From Onchidella celtica (Eukaryota; Mollusca; Gastropoda; Systellommatophora; Onchidiidae): a stretch of DNA of 64,000 bases. Shown piece after piece: positions 23,401 through 31,934 of this stretch (positions are counted from its first letter, which is position 1; the number at the start of each line of letters is the position of its first letter). The notes under the pieces were generated by a model. The model made no database searches and was not told where the DNA came from. It was given only the letters and a program-made list of their open reading frames with translations. Location: NCBI GenBank assembly GCA_963931925.1, contig OZ007570.1, forward strand, positions 25,691,471 to 25,755,470, in the 5' to 3' direction. The translations under genes were made by a program, and so were the position numbers.

Positions 23401-26400
23401 CGATCAGCAGCTACCTTACGCAGCATCGACTTTAACGTCGAGTTCAATCTCTCGCACATGCCATTAGCCTGCGGATGATAAGGGGTGGTAGTGATGGGTT
23501 GTATACTGAATAAGCGGAACAATTCCTTCATCATCTGCGACGTAAATTGCGCGCCCCTATCAGACAGAATTTGCTCTGGTATTCCTACCCTAGCGAAAAT
23601 TGCAAACAACGCTTCCGCGACTGCCTCAGACGTTATGGTCCGCAGAGGAACCGCCTCTGGCCATCTCGTAGCATTACATATGACCGTTAAGAAAAATCGA
23701 TTCCCCCTATCGGTCGCTGGGTGAATGGGGCCAACAAGGTCTATCGAGACCTTTTTAAACGGTCCCGAGACCGTGGGGATCTTCTGAAGAGGGGCCTGGG
23801 GTGTACGACCCTTATGCGTCGTCTTTTGGCACGCACTGCACGTCTTACAATAGACCTGCACATCTCTGTGGATCGATGGCCAGTAAAAATTTTTAAGAAC
23901 CCTTTCTTTGGTTCTAGCTATACCCATATGACCCGCTAATGGGACATCATGTGCCAAATGCAATACTGTTGCGATCAGCAACGCTGGCACAACGACCTGC
24001 TTTAAAATGGAGGACACCGTTACATACTTACGGAACAGAATGCCCGCCTGAACAATAAAGGAGGACGACCCGTTCTTATATCTCCTCGTTTTCTCGGTTC
24101 GCGCTTCCCCAAAACATGGGTTTAATGATGGGTCCTCCCTTTGTAATCTCGCCAAGCGCTCTGGCGTGATATCTAGGTTGACCGCTGGCGTCGCCAAAGG
24201 TCTAATCTTATCTTTATCCGCTACCCGTCGACGTGTTTCGACCGCGGCGCAAAAGTCAATACCTTTTGATTGCGACCATGCTTGCACGTTCTCATCGGAA
24301 GGGGAACCTACCCGGGATACATTCCCAATGATGAGCTGGGCGCCTGGAAAACAACCAACGACTGCTTCGACTTCCCCGCTAAGGAAAGGTGTATCTATCA
24401 TTATTCTTGCCATGGGTAATTTCTCAATGGCCCCCGAAAATTGGATGCACGGGACAGTCTCACCTGTAAGCTGTGAATCGCGAATGCAATCCCTATGCAC
24501 TCCCACAACGGTAGATCCTGTATCTCGTAAAACCGAGACCGGTTCGTCCCCAACAAACCCCGGATAAACCCTAAGACCACCTCCTGTATGACATGAATTT
24601 ATAACGGGGATCTTCCTCCCACAAGGTAAAACACCGGAAGATAATAACTTCTCACAACTGGGACACTTAGAATACTGTCCGCCTCCGTTGTCCGATGTAA
24701 CACACGCAGCCGCATGATGAAATTTATTTGGGGAGCATGGACTGGAGCTACTGTCCACGTTCGCCGCTATCCTACCTGCCGGGCAGTTCACGCTGATGTG
24801 ATCTGCTCTTCCGCAGTTCCAACACTTCGCGGCCCTACACTCGCGCGAAAAGTGACCCACGCGTCCGCAAGTCCAACACTCCGCTCCCTGTGCTGCTCTA
24901 GGCCTGGGTCCCCGTGACCCCTCGCGACCGGAACTAGAGTCCCTATGCCGTCGGTCATCGGCAAAGGTCACAAGTCGGCCCCGGCCATTACCGCGACCTA
25001 GCCCTCCTGCTCGGTCAAACTTACCGGGTCCATATGCCGGTGATTGGTGATAGCCCCTACGCTGCCCCTGGGCTTGCCCGCTATAGGCACCACGCCGACG
25101 CGACCTGTCCCCAAGTCCTGCCGGCGACCCCTCGACAACGGCGACGTACCCCGCATCTTGGACGTACGCCCTGGCGACTGGTTTGGACGGATGTGCCGTA
25201 CGGTATGCCTCCGCCAACTTAGACGCCTCCTGCACCGTCGCGGGTTCGTTCTCTTTCAGGAAAGCCACCAGATCTTTGTGGCACGACGCGTACAGCTGGT
25301 CACGGATCATTAAGTCTTTCAGTTTAGCAAAATCCGCGCCCACATGCGCCAAGTCTACCCAGTTCGCGAAATACTCAGTCTCGCGACGAAGGCAGCAAAG
25401 TCCTCCCTGGTATCTGCACGTGCTCGCCTAAACTGCTCCCGGAAGTATTCCTCGGTACGCGCAAATCGGCGAAGCAGCAAAGCCTTCAGCTTATCGTAAT
25501 CTTGCACGTCTTCGCGCTGTAGCTCTTTAAAGTAGGTTAACGCTCGCCCTTGCAATAGAGACGCCAGGTACGTGGCCCATAATTCCTTATTTTCCCCCCA
25601 TTGCAACTGTGCGTTCAGCTCGAACCTGTAAAGGAAGGCGTCTATGTCGTCCTTCCGGTCGTCGAACGTAGGGAGCTTAATCCTAACGCCACCTTTATTG
25701 TGTACCTGCCGCTCAACTGTTTCTGTTGGCGCATTCTTTTTGATTTCCAACTCGGCGATCTTCACTTGCGCCTCTATCTCCTTTAACTTAAGCTCTTTTT
25801 CCTGCTCTCTATCCTTAGCACGCTCATCGCGCATTTCTGCCTGCTGTTCCTTAATCCAGCCGCGTAGCTCCTCTCCCTCCAGGCCAAGTTCCTTACCCAA
25901 CTTCATTAGTTGTTGGAGTTCCGCCATTTCACAGATTTATGGTTATGGTATGTATTACAAGACGACCAACCTGTCGGTATGATCACTAACGATACGACCA
26001 GAGACCTGAGATCACACCAGATATAACAATACCCAGCTGTCTCAATTACAATTCAGAAATTTACCTTTACAGCACAACTAATTCTATATCTATAAAATGT
26101 ATAGCACTATTAATTATAAAAGAAAATAGAAACGACAAGAATGAAGAAATACAGTAGAAAGACCACAAGTACGTCACGGACAACGAACCAGACTAGGACA
26201 AAGACCTAAAAAGGAAAATATAATGGAAAAAAATGCAACCTAACTACGCCGATTACACTACAAGGTACGAACAAGAACAGAGTCTGGAAAAAAAGAACGT
26301 ATCTATAGATAGGTAGAAAGAGGGACAAGAGAATACGTCTTCCTGCGGAACAGAGAAGATATCGACGCTACAACTAAACAATATTACAGGTCCCTACAGA

Positions 26401-29400
26401 ACTGTTCACTGTGATGAACGAAGTTCCAAAGTTTACCACACCTTTTTAAAAGGATAAACTAAGTTCAACACAGCAAACCCGCGCCACCGCCCATATAACC
26501 TATAACGACAACAAAAACAGCAAAAACAGGGAAAAAGACAGATTAAAGGAACAGCCCACAATCCAGGGCACAAAAATTTTGACTTTCACTTAACTTTTGA
26601 AATTTTGAGTAAAACTCCTCCCTTTAATCGGAGCTCTGGCTGCTCGTCTCCTCAGGCTGCACGCACACACTCTGGAAAGTTTAAATACAAATTAATACCT
26701 ATTCATAGCAATACATGCATCAATATACATTCATTATTATACATAAATCATATCATGAAATGTCCATTCATCCAACGAACAAGACAGCACAATTACCTAC
26801 TAACTAACTACAACTAAATATTACGAAAATGGACGAGTCACAATGGACGAGCCCCCAATGTCACAACGGACGAGCCCCCAATGTCACAAATCCCAGACTG
26901 GGAAATGTAATAGTTTATGACAGGACGACAATCACGAACAAACAAGTTTAACACTTAACAAAACAACCCATCAGACTCACACATTTATTAAACATAATTA
27001 TACATATAATAGCGCAATTACATATATTATATTATTGAAATGACTGCCGTACAACGGCCTTATTCTCACACACACGCTCCCTCGGATCCACAATCCGGTA
27101 GTTACTCCTAAAGGCACTTCGGCCTCAGCCTCTCCCCTCAGGGTCTTAATAGTACATTAATGATTCACTGGCACCGCAGTCTCTCAATATCACCTTCCTA
27201 TTGTCATACACCTTAGCACTCCCCTAGCACCTCCGCAGGGCAATAACACATTATTATTTCCATAGCCATCAACATGGCAACAACATAATATCAGTTCACT
27301 AGCCTATCAACATGGCAACAACATAGTATCTCATTCACTCTCATATCTACGTCCCTGTCCGTGGCCTGACTGCCACGACTTTCTGTGCCTCTACTGTCCG
27401 GTACTGACAGCCTCACTTCTGGCCTATGTGTGGCCTCCGGCCCTAGGCTGGCCTATCCCCTGTGCTCATCGAGGTGGCTCTGCGGCCCGTCCCCGACACC
27501 TACAAGAATAACATTACATTGGTATAATACCCTACCATTTCTATTCACTCCACCTCTCCTTACAATCCATGAAGCGTACACACACTAGTTCACCTTTCAC
27601 TCACCACACATCTTACGGTAACACACTTCCATCGGAGTACACACTACTCACTCGCGCTACACATCCATGAACTCACTTTCATCTATCGCTCATGGCGCAC
27701 ATTGCTATATCCAATATCAAGGACTTCCACATTCCTCACATATACTTATTCACATCATGGTAATAGACGAATATAATATAATACATCAATCATAAAAATC
27801 AATCAACATTCTACATACCAATCGTAACTGGAAAGACTCTCACTAGTCTTCTCGACTGCTTCCTTTTATCTCTGCCCGATGGGCTATTATTCACAGATCC
27901 GCTCCCTAGGACCTTCTAACTTGCAGTGATAGTTATACAGCGCTTTCGCCTCCTTCAGACCCCCCCCCCCCCACTACTCACAACAGCACGCTTAACTTGC
28001 TGTCTACTGTGAGCCTTTCTTACTCTACACCCGCTCTGCAGCAATCCCCTTAATTGCACTCACTCCACTCGTGACATACTGCATCCACGATGTGACAATA
28101 TTCGAGGACATTTGGCCATTGCAACGCTTTTGCTGTAGGGAGGGTGGTGGGGTAAGTTTATTTATTTTTTTTCCTGTCTTGGTTCTCTCTTGAATCAGAA
28201 TGCTGTCAGTACTGGGGTCACCTATAATATAATACACATCTTTCTTATTGAATAATTACACTGGCATTCGCTTAACTAACACCTATGTCATTAGGTATAT
28301 TGATGTATTCCTGTATCAGGCTAAATGCTAGATCAGTTCTGGTCCGGAGTTCTGTTCCAGCACCTTTGGCTCTCTTCTCACATTGTTTCGTTTTTTAGTA
28401 AACTAAAGAAAACCAGTGGGGTGACGGCAAGGCTTAAAGCCAGGTGAAAAGCTGGCCAAAAGAACATAGTTGTATGTAGCAAAATATCGCCAAAGAACTT
28501 ATACCCAAACGACACAATAAAACGCAAAACAAAACTGAAGACTCAAAAAAAAGAAAATAGGTAAACCCTTTCAGTACTGAAACAGCATTGCTGTTAACTC
28601 TTTACTGCTGCATCAGTTACAGGTTTTGTTCCTCCATTACTAGGTTTTACATATAGACCAATAGCCTGGTTAAGATTCATATTTACCATTGAAAATAACT
28701 GAAATACGTGAATCTTAACATAAACTGAACTTGGGAAAATCTAGCTGTCACGGCGTCAGTATTCAAAGGGTTAAACACCTTCGCCAGGGAAAAAACAACA
28801 GAAAAATGGAAAACTGAACAGATAAAATAATCGAACAATCAAAAGAAAAAAAAACAAATGTAGAATAATTATGAAATATTTGTAGAATATTATTAAATCA
28901 ACACGAAGACTTGTCTGGTAGATTGGCGGGAGTGCTGCTCTACTGAAATGCAAATCAGGACTGGCAGAGATATTGGCTTTTTTCCCTTCTTCTGTTTGTT
29001 TGTTTTTTTTTGTGTTGTTTGCGTATTATTTCTTTCACACGGTTTCCCTACAAACAACGGTTTCTTTTTGGCAGTTTTTGACCTCACGCTGTCTCTACCA
29101 TGCATATTTTCTGGAGAAATGCTAAGCAGTTTTGTTCCTGAATAATACACTTGACATATCACTGGAATAATAATACGGGTCTAATAGTTTTTTTTTTTTT
29201 CTAAAGTAAAGATAAATGCATTACATAGAACGTAAACCTGTGTCTTGGATGCAAACATCTGTCTTCTTAAACGATCTCTCGGTTTCAAAATAATTGAATC
29301 TCATAGTTTTTTTTTAAACAGGAACTATTCAGTGGCTTAGGCGTAAAAATGTGAAAGTATCTAAATGCTATTTTTCGCTCTTCTCCAATATGTAGGGCAT

Positions 29401-30021
29401 AGTTTTTTGGTTTTGTTTAGATTTTTTCACTTTTCCATTCATCACCCTAGGCTGGATCTAGCTGGACGTTAAATAAGATGAAGAAAGAAGGCGGTTCACC
29501 AAACTTTCAAAAGCTGGAAAGCGAGTTTGGACAGTTCATCTTCAGTATAAATCTCTATGAAAACATACCTCGTCTTCAATAACCAGGATTTTTTCCACAA
29601 GCGTCGTGGCGTAAGAGCCAATTTCGTCGAAGATGGAAAAAGGAACTATAGGGATTTTGGGAATACTAGTAATCCCCACAGGTGTCACAGGAGGCTTACT
29701 CGTGACTCCCACAGGTATCTTAGGAGGCTTATCAGTGGCCGCCACAGGTGTCATTTGAGGAGACTGCACCTCAGGTTTACCAGTGATCCCCACAGGTGTC
29801 ATAAGGGGCTTATCAGTGGCCTCCGCGGGTGTCATAGGAGGGGACTGGACCTCGGGTTTACCAGTGATCCCCACAGGCGTCATGCGAGTGATCACCGTTG
29901 GCGTCATAGTAGGATTATAAGTCATGCCGATAGGTGGAGACGTTGTGTGAGTGAGCACATCTGTCATCATAAACACGGCTACCGTCCAGATCAGAGAGAT
30001 GTGGAAGTTCTGCTGTCCCAT
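12771..30021 (-). CDS. Secretin-like (7tm_2) receptor A with somatomedin-B-like domain
   Basis: A predicted plasma-membrane receptor of 1037 aa in five coding exons: 30021-29569, 18402-18194, 17104-16919, 16126-15565 and 14474-12771. All introns are GT-AG and the phases (0, 2, 2, 0) join without a break. The order is signal peptide, Pro/Thr-rich repeat stalk, somatomedin-B-like module, Cys-rich ectodomain, seven helices, and a Ser-rich cytoplasmic tail. No GPS cleavage motif is visible, so it resembles Methuselah-like receptors more than classical adhesion GPCRs. The ligand is unknown; coupling to G proteins is inferred from the 7TM type. The ATG has an ACACC upstream context, and a CTCAG 23 bases before it suggests a noncoding upstream exon. 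Intron 1 (11.2 kb) contains an LTR retrotransposon in the same orientation. Gene B is its tandem paralogue. No frame break was found. Confidence 0.85.
14475..15564. other. Receptor A intron 4
   Basis: Phase-0 intron. It contains a CCCAAA-type tandem near 15255. At 15340-15347 it holds the uninterrupted TTACTGCT that in gene B is split by a palindromic MITE. No gene seen. Confidence 0.7.
15565..16126 (-). CDS. Receptor A exon 4: Cys-rich ectodomain
   Basis: Bounded by TTCCATTCACAG| and GCG|GTGAGT, 562 bases. It begins with Asn-Lys-Tyr-Cys-Ala-Ala-Cys-His and contains a Tyr-Lys-Asn-Met-Phe-Cys-Phe-Met-Cys-Asn motif. These are paired CxxC patterns that I associate with mollusc Methuselah-like receptors. 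An acidic Asp-rich loop follows. I know no named domain for this stretch. Confidence 0.85.
16127..16918. other. Receptor A intron 3
   Basis: Contains T and C homopolymer runs near 16190-16260 and an ATT/TTG-type trinucleotide run at ~16343-16415. The run is also present, with different length, in intron 3 of gene B (45680-45745). No gene seen. Confidence 0.7.
16919..17104 (-). CDS. Receptor A exon 3: ectodomain linker
   Basis: 186 bases between TTTACCAAAG| and TACAG|GTGGGT. One base completes the codon left by exon 2 and two bases are left for exon 4. It contains Asp-Lys-Cys-Pro-Gly and a Lys-Cys-Glu-Asn-Pro-Asn-Ser-Thr motif (an N-glycosylation site) and ends at Ser-Tyr-Arg. Exon 3 of gene B has exactly the same length. 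Confidence 0.85.
17105..18193. other. Receptor A intron 2
   Basis: Aligns with intron 2 of gene B (46425-47531). The small open frame at 17641-17931 is not kept in register in B, so I do not call it a gene. Confidence 0.6.
18194..18402 (-). CDS. Receptor A exon 2: somatomedin-B-like module
   Basis: 209 bases after CATTGTAG| and before |GTGAGTTCCC. The spliced frame gives a Cys pattern including Cys-Asp-Ala-Cys-Thr-Cys-Asp-Arg-Leu-Cys and Tyr-His-Asp-Cys-Cys-Pro. This is the compact CxCDxxC...DCC signature of somatomedin-B domains, which are usually protein-binding modules. The longest raw open frame here is a different, wrong frame, so the exon is found only by splice logic and comparison with gene B. 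Confidence 0.8.
18977..19046. repeat. (TTA)n-type microsatellite in intron 1
   Basis: Imperfect TTA/ATT trinucleotides interrupted by TTG and ATC. The same position in gene B (48836-48918) carries a longer tract, so the microsatellite predates the duplication. Confidence 0.85.
19283..19647. repeat. Insertion with telomere-like core, gene A only
   Basis: About 365 bases that are absent from the matching point in gene B (near 49140). Its core at 19383-19487 is a degenerate mixture of TTAGGG and TTGGGG units. The core lies between two copies of an ACATGATCA...GATTCAATATTT segment (19343 and 19483). Outside these is a pair of GGCTATATGTAGCC sequences (19299 and 19611). The paired arms suggest a mobile or recombination-built unit rather than a simple slippage tract. 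Confidence 0.65.
19814..19818. repeat. TSD of LTR element, left (TACTG)
   Basis: TACTG directly precedes the left LTR and is repeated at 28077-28081 after the right LTR. The empty site in gene B reads TACTG once, at 49310-49314. Confidence 0.95.
19819..21011 (-). repeat. 3' LTR
   Basis: 1193 bases, TGTCAC...GTGACA. Compared by eye with 26882-28076, I count five substitutions (for example in GCGTGCACAC versus GCGTACACAC, and CTGTAGCA versus CTGCAGCA) and an 11- versus 13-C run near 20900. Confidence 0.95.
21012..21032 (-). other. Polypurine tract
   Basis: On the minus strand this reads TTTTTTGGGGTGGGGGATGA, directly next to the 3' LTR. It is the usual primer for plus-strand synthesis. Confidence 0.85.
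21372..25376 (-). CDS. pol: Gag C-terminus + Pol polyprotein (PR-IN-RT-RH)
   Basis: A 1326-residue frame counted from TTG 25352, with the open frame reaching upstream past 25376 and overlapping gag. Two CCHC knuckles lie at ~159-172 and 177-190 and bind nucleic acid. The protease Asp-Thr-Gly is at 277-279. Integrase has His468/His475 with Cys505/Cys508, then Asp538, Asp598 and Glu634 (D-x59-D-x35-E). A GPY/F module (Trp-Lys-Gly-Pro-Tyr) is at ~774-778. RT has Asp1002 and Phe-Phe-Asp-Asp at 1061-1064. RNase H has Asp1212, Glu1252 and Asp1278. The frame ends at Ala-Asp-Tyr-Leu-Ser-Arg-Ala with nothing after RNase H. No chromodomain is seen. The TTG is only where a frame happens to be counted; expression is presumably by -1 shift from gag or as a fused frame. 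Confidence 0.95.
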   Translation of the reverse strand, partial: EYFANWVDLAHVGADFAKLKDLMIRDQLYASCHKDLVAFLKENEPATVQEASKLAEAYRTAHPSKPVARAYVQDAGYVAVVEGSPAGLGDRSRRRGAYSGQAQGQRRGYHQSPAYGPGKFDRAGGLGRGNGRGRLVTFADDRRHRDSSSGREGSRGPRPRAAQGAECWTCGRVGHFSRECRAAKCWNCGRADHISVNCPAGRIAANVDSSSSPCSPNKFHHAAACVTSDNGGGQYSKCPSCEKLLSSGVLPCGRKIPVINSCHTGGGLRVYPGFVGDEPVSVLRDTGSTVVGVHRDCIRDSQLTGETVPCIQFSGAIEKLPMARIMIDTPFLSGEVEAVVGCFPGAQLIIGNVSRVGSPSDENVQAWSQSKGIDFCAAVETRRRVADKDKIRPLATPAVNLDITPERLARLQREDPSLNPCFGEARTEKTRRYKNGSSSFIVQAGILFRKYVTVSSILKQVVVPALLIATVLHLAHDVPLAGHMGIARTKERVLKNFYWPSIHRDVQVYCKTCSACQKTTHKGRTPQAPLQKIPTVSGPFKKVSIDLVGPIHPATDRGNRFFLTVICNATRWPEAVPLRTITSEAVAEALFAIFARVGIPEQILSDRGAQFTSQMMKELFRLFSIQPITTTPYHPQANGMCERLNSTLKSMLRKVAADRPKDWDRYIPAVLFAYREVRQESTGFSPFEMMYGRSPRGPTDVLRDMMTSPSSGDDEQISVFQYLVDLRERLSSARTIAQEASGIASKRAKDYKDRGSKLRIFKPSDKVLLLLPTDHNKLLMTWKGPYVIERVVSKVDYAIHIDGASKVFHVNMLQRFYERPQHLCAQTRPEETVFSTACTGVVDQLDCDVSDTKAQEELQIQLPELTPTQGYRDVKINPDLTSSRSRELETLLASFPDVVTDLPGRTTAIQHQIKLTSDKPVFLRPYPLPFSSRDRVIKEVESMLKLDVIEPSTSPYSSPIVLVKKLDGSVRFCIDFRRLNTITVGDREPIPFQEELIASLAGSTWFSKIDLTKGYWEIPLTEESKQYTAFQTPIGLFQFKVMPFGLVNAPATFARLMRLVLKDIPNVSFFDDIACHTSTWSEHIQTLTVIFQRLRHFGLTAKPAKMDLACPEIVFLGHIVGRGVQRPEVTKIDKLVGLQIPKTKKQVRSLVGILNYYRKFIPNFSSLSSSLTDLTKKGQPDKVQWTSECQTSFDNLVTALSSSPILILPDFRSNFILRTDASDSGVGACLLQEKNECLHPVCYVSRKLLQRERKYSVIERECLAIVWSVQKLGRYLMGREFCIQTDHKPLTFLSKNRSSSPRLSRWALALQPYTFVIQPIPGTSNHIADYLSRA
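25355..25927 (-). CDS. gag: Gag, N-terminal part
   Basis: 190 residues from an ATG at 25927-25925. A charged coiled-coil-like N-terminus, rich in Glu, Lys and Gln up to ~65, is followed by a capsid-like region with Phe-Leu-Tyr-Arg-Phe-Glu, a Trp-Ala-Thr-Tyr-Leu-Ala-Ser-Leu-Leu-Gln-Gly-Arg-Ala-Leu motif and Arg-Glu-Gln-Phe. This pattern is usual for Gypsy Gag. The frame stops at 25355-25357 before the zinc knuckles, and the natural continuation is read in the -1 frame. The stop therefore splits Gag in mid-domain, which fits a point indel better than a programmed gag-pol shift. Confidence 0.85.
   Translation of the reverse strand: MAELQQLMKLGKELGLEGEELRGWIKEQQAEMRDERAKDREQEKELKLKEIEAQVKIAELEIKKNAPTETVERQVHNKGGVRIKLPTFDDRKDDIDAFLYRFELNAQLQWGENKELWATYLASLLQGRALTYFKELQREDVQDYDKLKALLLRRFARTEEYFREQFRRARADTREDFAAFVARLSISRTG
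25928..26844 (-). other. 5' leader of LTR element
   Basis: About 0.9 kb of A-rich untranslated sequence (on the plus strand) between the primer-binding region and gag. No further frame that I can support. It probably holds packaging signals. Confidence 0.6.
26845..26880 (-). promoter_or_regulatory. tRNA-Pro-type primer-binding site, tandem
   Basis: One base inside the 5' LTR the minus strand reads TGGGGGCTCGTCCG (26880-26867), matching the first 14 bases of the well-known proline-tRNA primer site of murine leukaemia-type retroviruses. The match repeats 23 bases further in (TGGGGGCTCGTCC, 26857-26845), and a fragment (ACTCGTCC) follows at 26831-26838. Confidence 0.8.
26882..28076 (-). repeat. 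5' LTR
   Basis: 1195 bases, partner of 19819-21011. It carries the promoter side of the element for minus-strand transcription. Confidence 0.95.
28077..28081. repeat. TSD of LTR element, right (TACTG)
   Basis: Second copy of the TACTG target duplication. The sequence that follows (CATCCACGATG...) aligns with the empty site in gene B. Confidence 0.95.
28082..29568. other. Receptor A intron 1, right part
   Basis: Aligns with 49315-52145 of gene B apart from the satellite. T and A runs at 28150, 28845, 29000 and 29190. No gene seen; the small frames here are in A/T-rich low-complexity sequence. Confidence 0.6.
28418..28458. repeat. Single monomer of the 45-bp satellite
   Basis: A lone, slightly shortened unit (GGGTGACGGCAAGGCTTAAA...GCTGGCCA). 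Its flanks (AAAGAAAACCAG and AAAAGAACA) are the same as those of the ~36-copy array in gene B. It shows the unexpanded state. Confidence 0.85.
29569..30021 (-). CDS. Receptor A exon 1: signal peptide and Pro/Thr stalk
   Basis: 453 bases, ATG at 30021-30019, donor GAG|GTATGT. A hydrophobic core (Ile-Ser-Leu-Ile-Trp-Thr-Val-Ala-Val-Phe) forms a signal peptide. A Pro/Thr-rich segment with imperfect ~9-11-residue repeats built on Thr-Pro-Val-Gly-Ile-Thr-Gly-Lys-Pro follows and probably carries O-glycans. The copy in gene B is 41 residues shorter, mostly through loss of these repeats. Confidence 0.85.
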
Positions 30022-31735
30022 GGTGTCTGGTGTTTTTCACGAATCTGAGACCATAGAATAAGAATAATAACAATAATACAAACCATTATAGCGCTCCATC
30101 CCGTTAACAACCAAGCTCTTGGCCATGTACAACAATTATATCATATCTATTCTAAATCACACACAAAATACACACACATACTCAGAAAAAAAAATAAAAT
30201 ACTTGGTGGACACTCACAGTGTAAAAAGATGACGCTTCAGCTGATGATTAAAAGTCATAAAATTATCTCTCTCAAAGACAGAGTCAGAGAATTCCAAATC
30301 TGAGACCACCAAAAGAAAAATATTTTTCACTGATGGTCTTTAAGGACAACTTTGAAATTTTAACCTTTTTAATGTCTGCAGATGATCTAAGATGCATATA
30401 CATAATATCATAATAGTATTACAAAGGAGGAGAAAGGTACAGTGGGGCAAAACAGAAGAGGGGCGGAGGTGTCTATGTGAAGCGGTCCAGAGAAGGACTG
30501 ATAGGAGTAAAAAAAAAAAAAAAAAGTTACATGAAGGCCAAGATCATCCGAGAATAAGTGTAAGCTTTTGTTAATCTTGACTACTTTCGGGCTGAGAGAC
30601 ACAAATTATAAGAAACCGAAAAAGTCGCAGGGATACGTCTTAAATACATTACTTATAAATGGAGATATAAATCAATATTAATAAAGTAAAAATACTATAA
30701 ATAATAAGCCGAGTAGAGGAGGGGCGGGAAAACATGGCGTCCAATCCTTCTCTCCCTCCAACCACCCACTATCCTGTTTTTCGTTCAACTCTCCACACTC
30801 ACTAAAACATACAAATATTAATGCTTTTCCATTTATATTCTCTTGTTATTTTTCGGCTATCTCTATAACTATATTTTTTATCTCGAAATCATTCATCCAT
30901 TTATTTATTAAGCATTATCTAGCAGGAATAATTTTACCACTGTAAATGGTTTGTTCATCAAGTATTATATGAACATTTTTACTTATTCAAATGAAAACCA
31001 GGGTAAATTTGTATTGTTTAGTGTGCCAGTTTACGGTAGAATTTGACATACTCAAGTATTTTAACACTGACAAGGACCTCTCGGCAAAGGACATGCATGT
31101 TAAATTATGCCTGTAGACGTTTAAACTCTTCACCGACCATTCGAATCACTATGGTTATTACTAACAGATGAATGTATTCGGTTCCCCTGGCTTCTCTTTG
31201 CTCAAATTGAATTCCAAATAACAATTACGCACAGAATTAGGTCCTAAACAAATATTCTATAATCTCCTTCTAGTAGTTCTACTTAATGTTTTCACATGGT
31301 TGGTGCACACAGAGGACGCTATTTCACCTTTATAGAAACAGATGTCCACCTAAGATATTTTTCATGCGAAAATGTAAGATACAATATAACACTCAGTGTT
31401 CAGCCTTACCAATATAAAGTAAGTTAGTGAAGATGAATTGCCAATTAATCTAATCACATCTTGTCGCCAAAAGTACCAGAATAAGATACATCTCTAGCGC
31501 ACACACACAAAATTTCTCCCAACGTGTGTCTCGGGGTGAATCGTCACATTTAAAACAGCAACCTACATGTATATACCCCGGACACGATTCGCCTCCTCTA
31601 CCCCCAGGGACCACTTCTCACTACATGTAAATAATGTAACAGAAATGAAAATCACTGATCCTGTCCCAATCGTGTCACCGTCCTGCAGCGGAAAAGAGGG
31701 CGGTGTGTGAGGTGGGGGGGGGGGGCTGGGTAGAG
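30022..31735. other. Upstream flank of receptor A
   Basis: Aligns with 52476-55170 minus the foldback insertion at 53378-54303. A CTCAG splice-acceptor-like site 23 bases before the ATG is kept in both genes, so a noncoding first exon and the promoter probably lie in here; I cannot place them. A 16-A run is at 30510. Confidence 0.5.
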
Positions 31736-31747
31736 GGCGAGGAAGGG

Positions 31748-31934
31748 TTATGAGACTATGACTATGAGACCTCCCAATCCTCTGTGTTGGTTCAAATCAA
31801 ATCCTGGAAATGGTGGCAATACCGGAGCTGAGGTAAGTGTAGCCTAGAAGTGCTTCTGTAATGCTCAAGGACCTGTTTTAAATAAAGTTTAATAGCAGAA
31901 CCCACTAAGACTCAGCGCTTGCCCCTATTTACTT
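31748..31934. repeat. Block P remnant, copy 2
   Basis: Only the right end of P is present (ATGAGACCTCCCAATCCTCT onward). It joins receptor-A flank at a G run near 31720, so most of P has been deleted from the middle unit. Confidence 0.7.

Larger units (their letters stand above)
19819..28076 (-). mobile_element. Full-length Ty3/Gypsy LTR retrotransposon, PR-IN-RT-RH order
   Basis: An 8258-base element in intron 1 of receptor A, transcribed in the gene's own direction. LTRs of ~1.19 kb start TGTCAC and end GTGACA, and a perfect TACTG TSD flanks them. The primer-binding site matches tRNA-Pro and a purine tract lies at the other end. The protein order is Gag, CCHC knuckles, protease, integrase with GPY/F module, RT, RNase H. 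Integrase precedes RT, as in Ty1/Copia, while all domains are of Gypsy type. This arrangement is known from Gmr1-type elements. The only coding lesion I see is one frame change inside gag. LTRs differ at about five substitutions and one C-run length, so insertion is recent. Confidence 0.95.

Noticed and set aside
29557-30048. 163-codon plus-strand frame
   Set aside because: Antisense shadow of receptor A exon 1; the Pro/Thr repeats keep it open.
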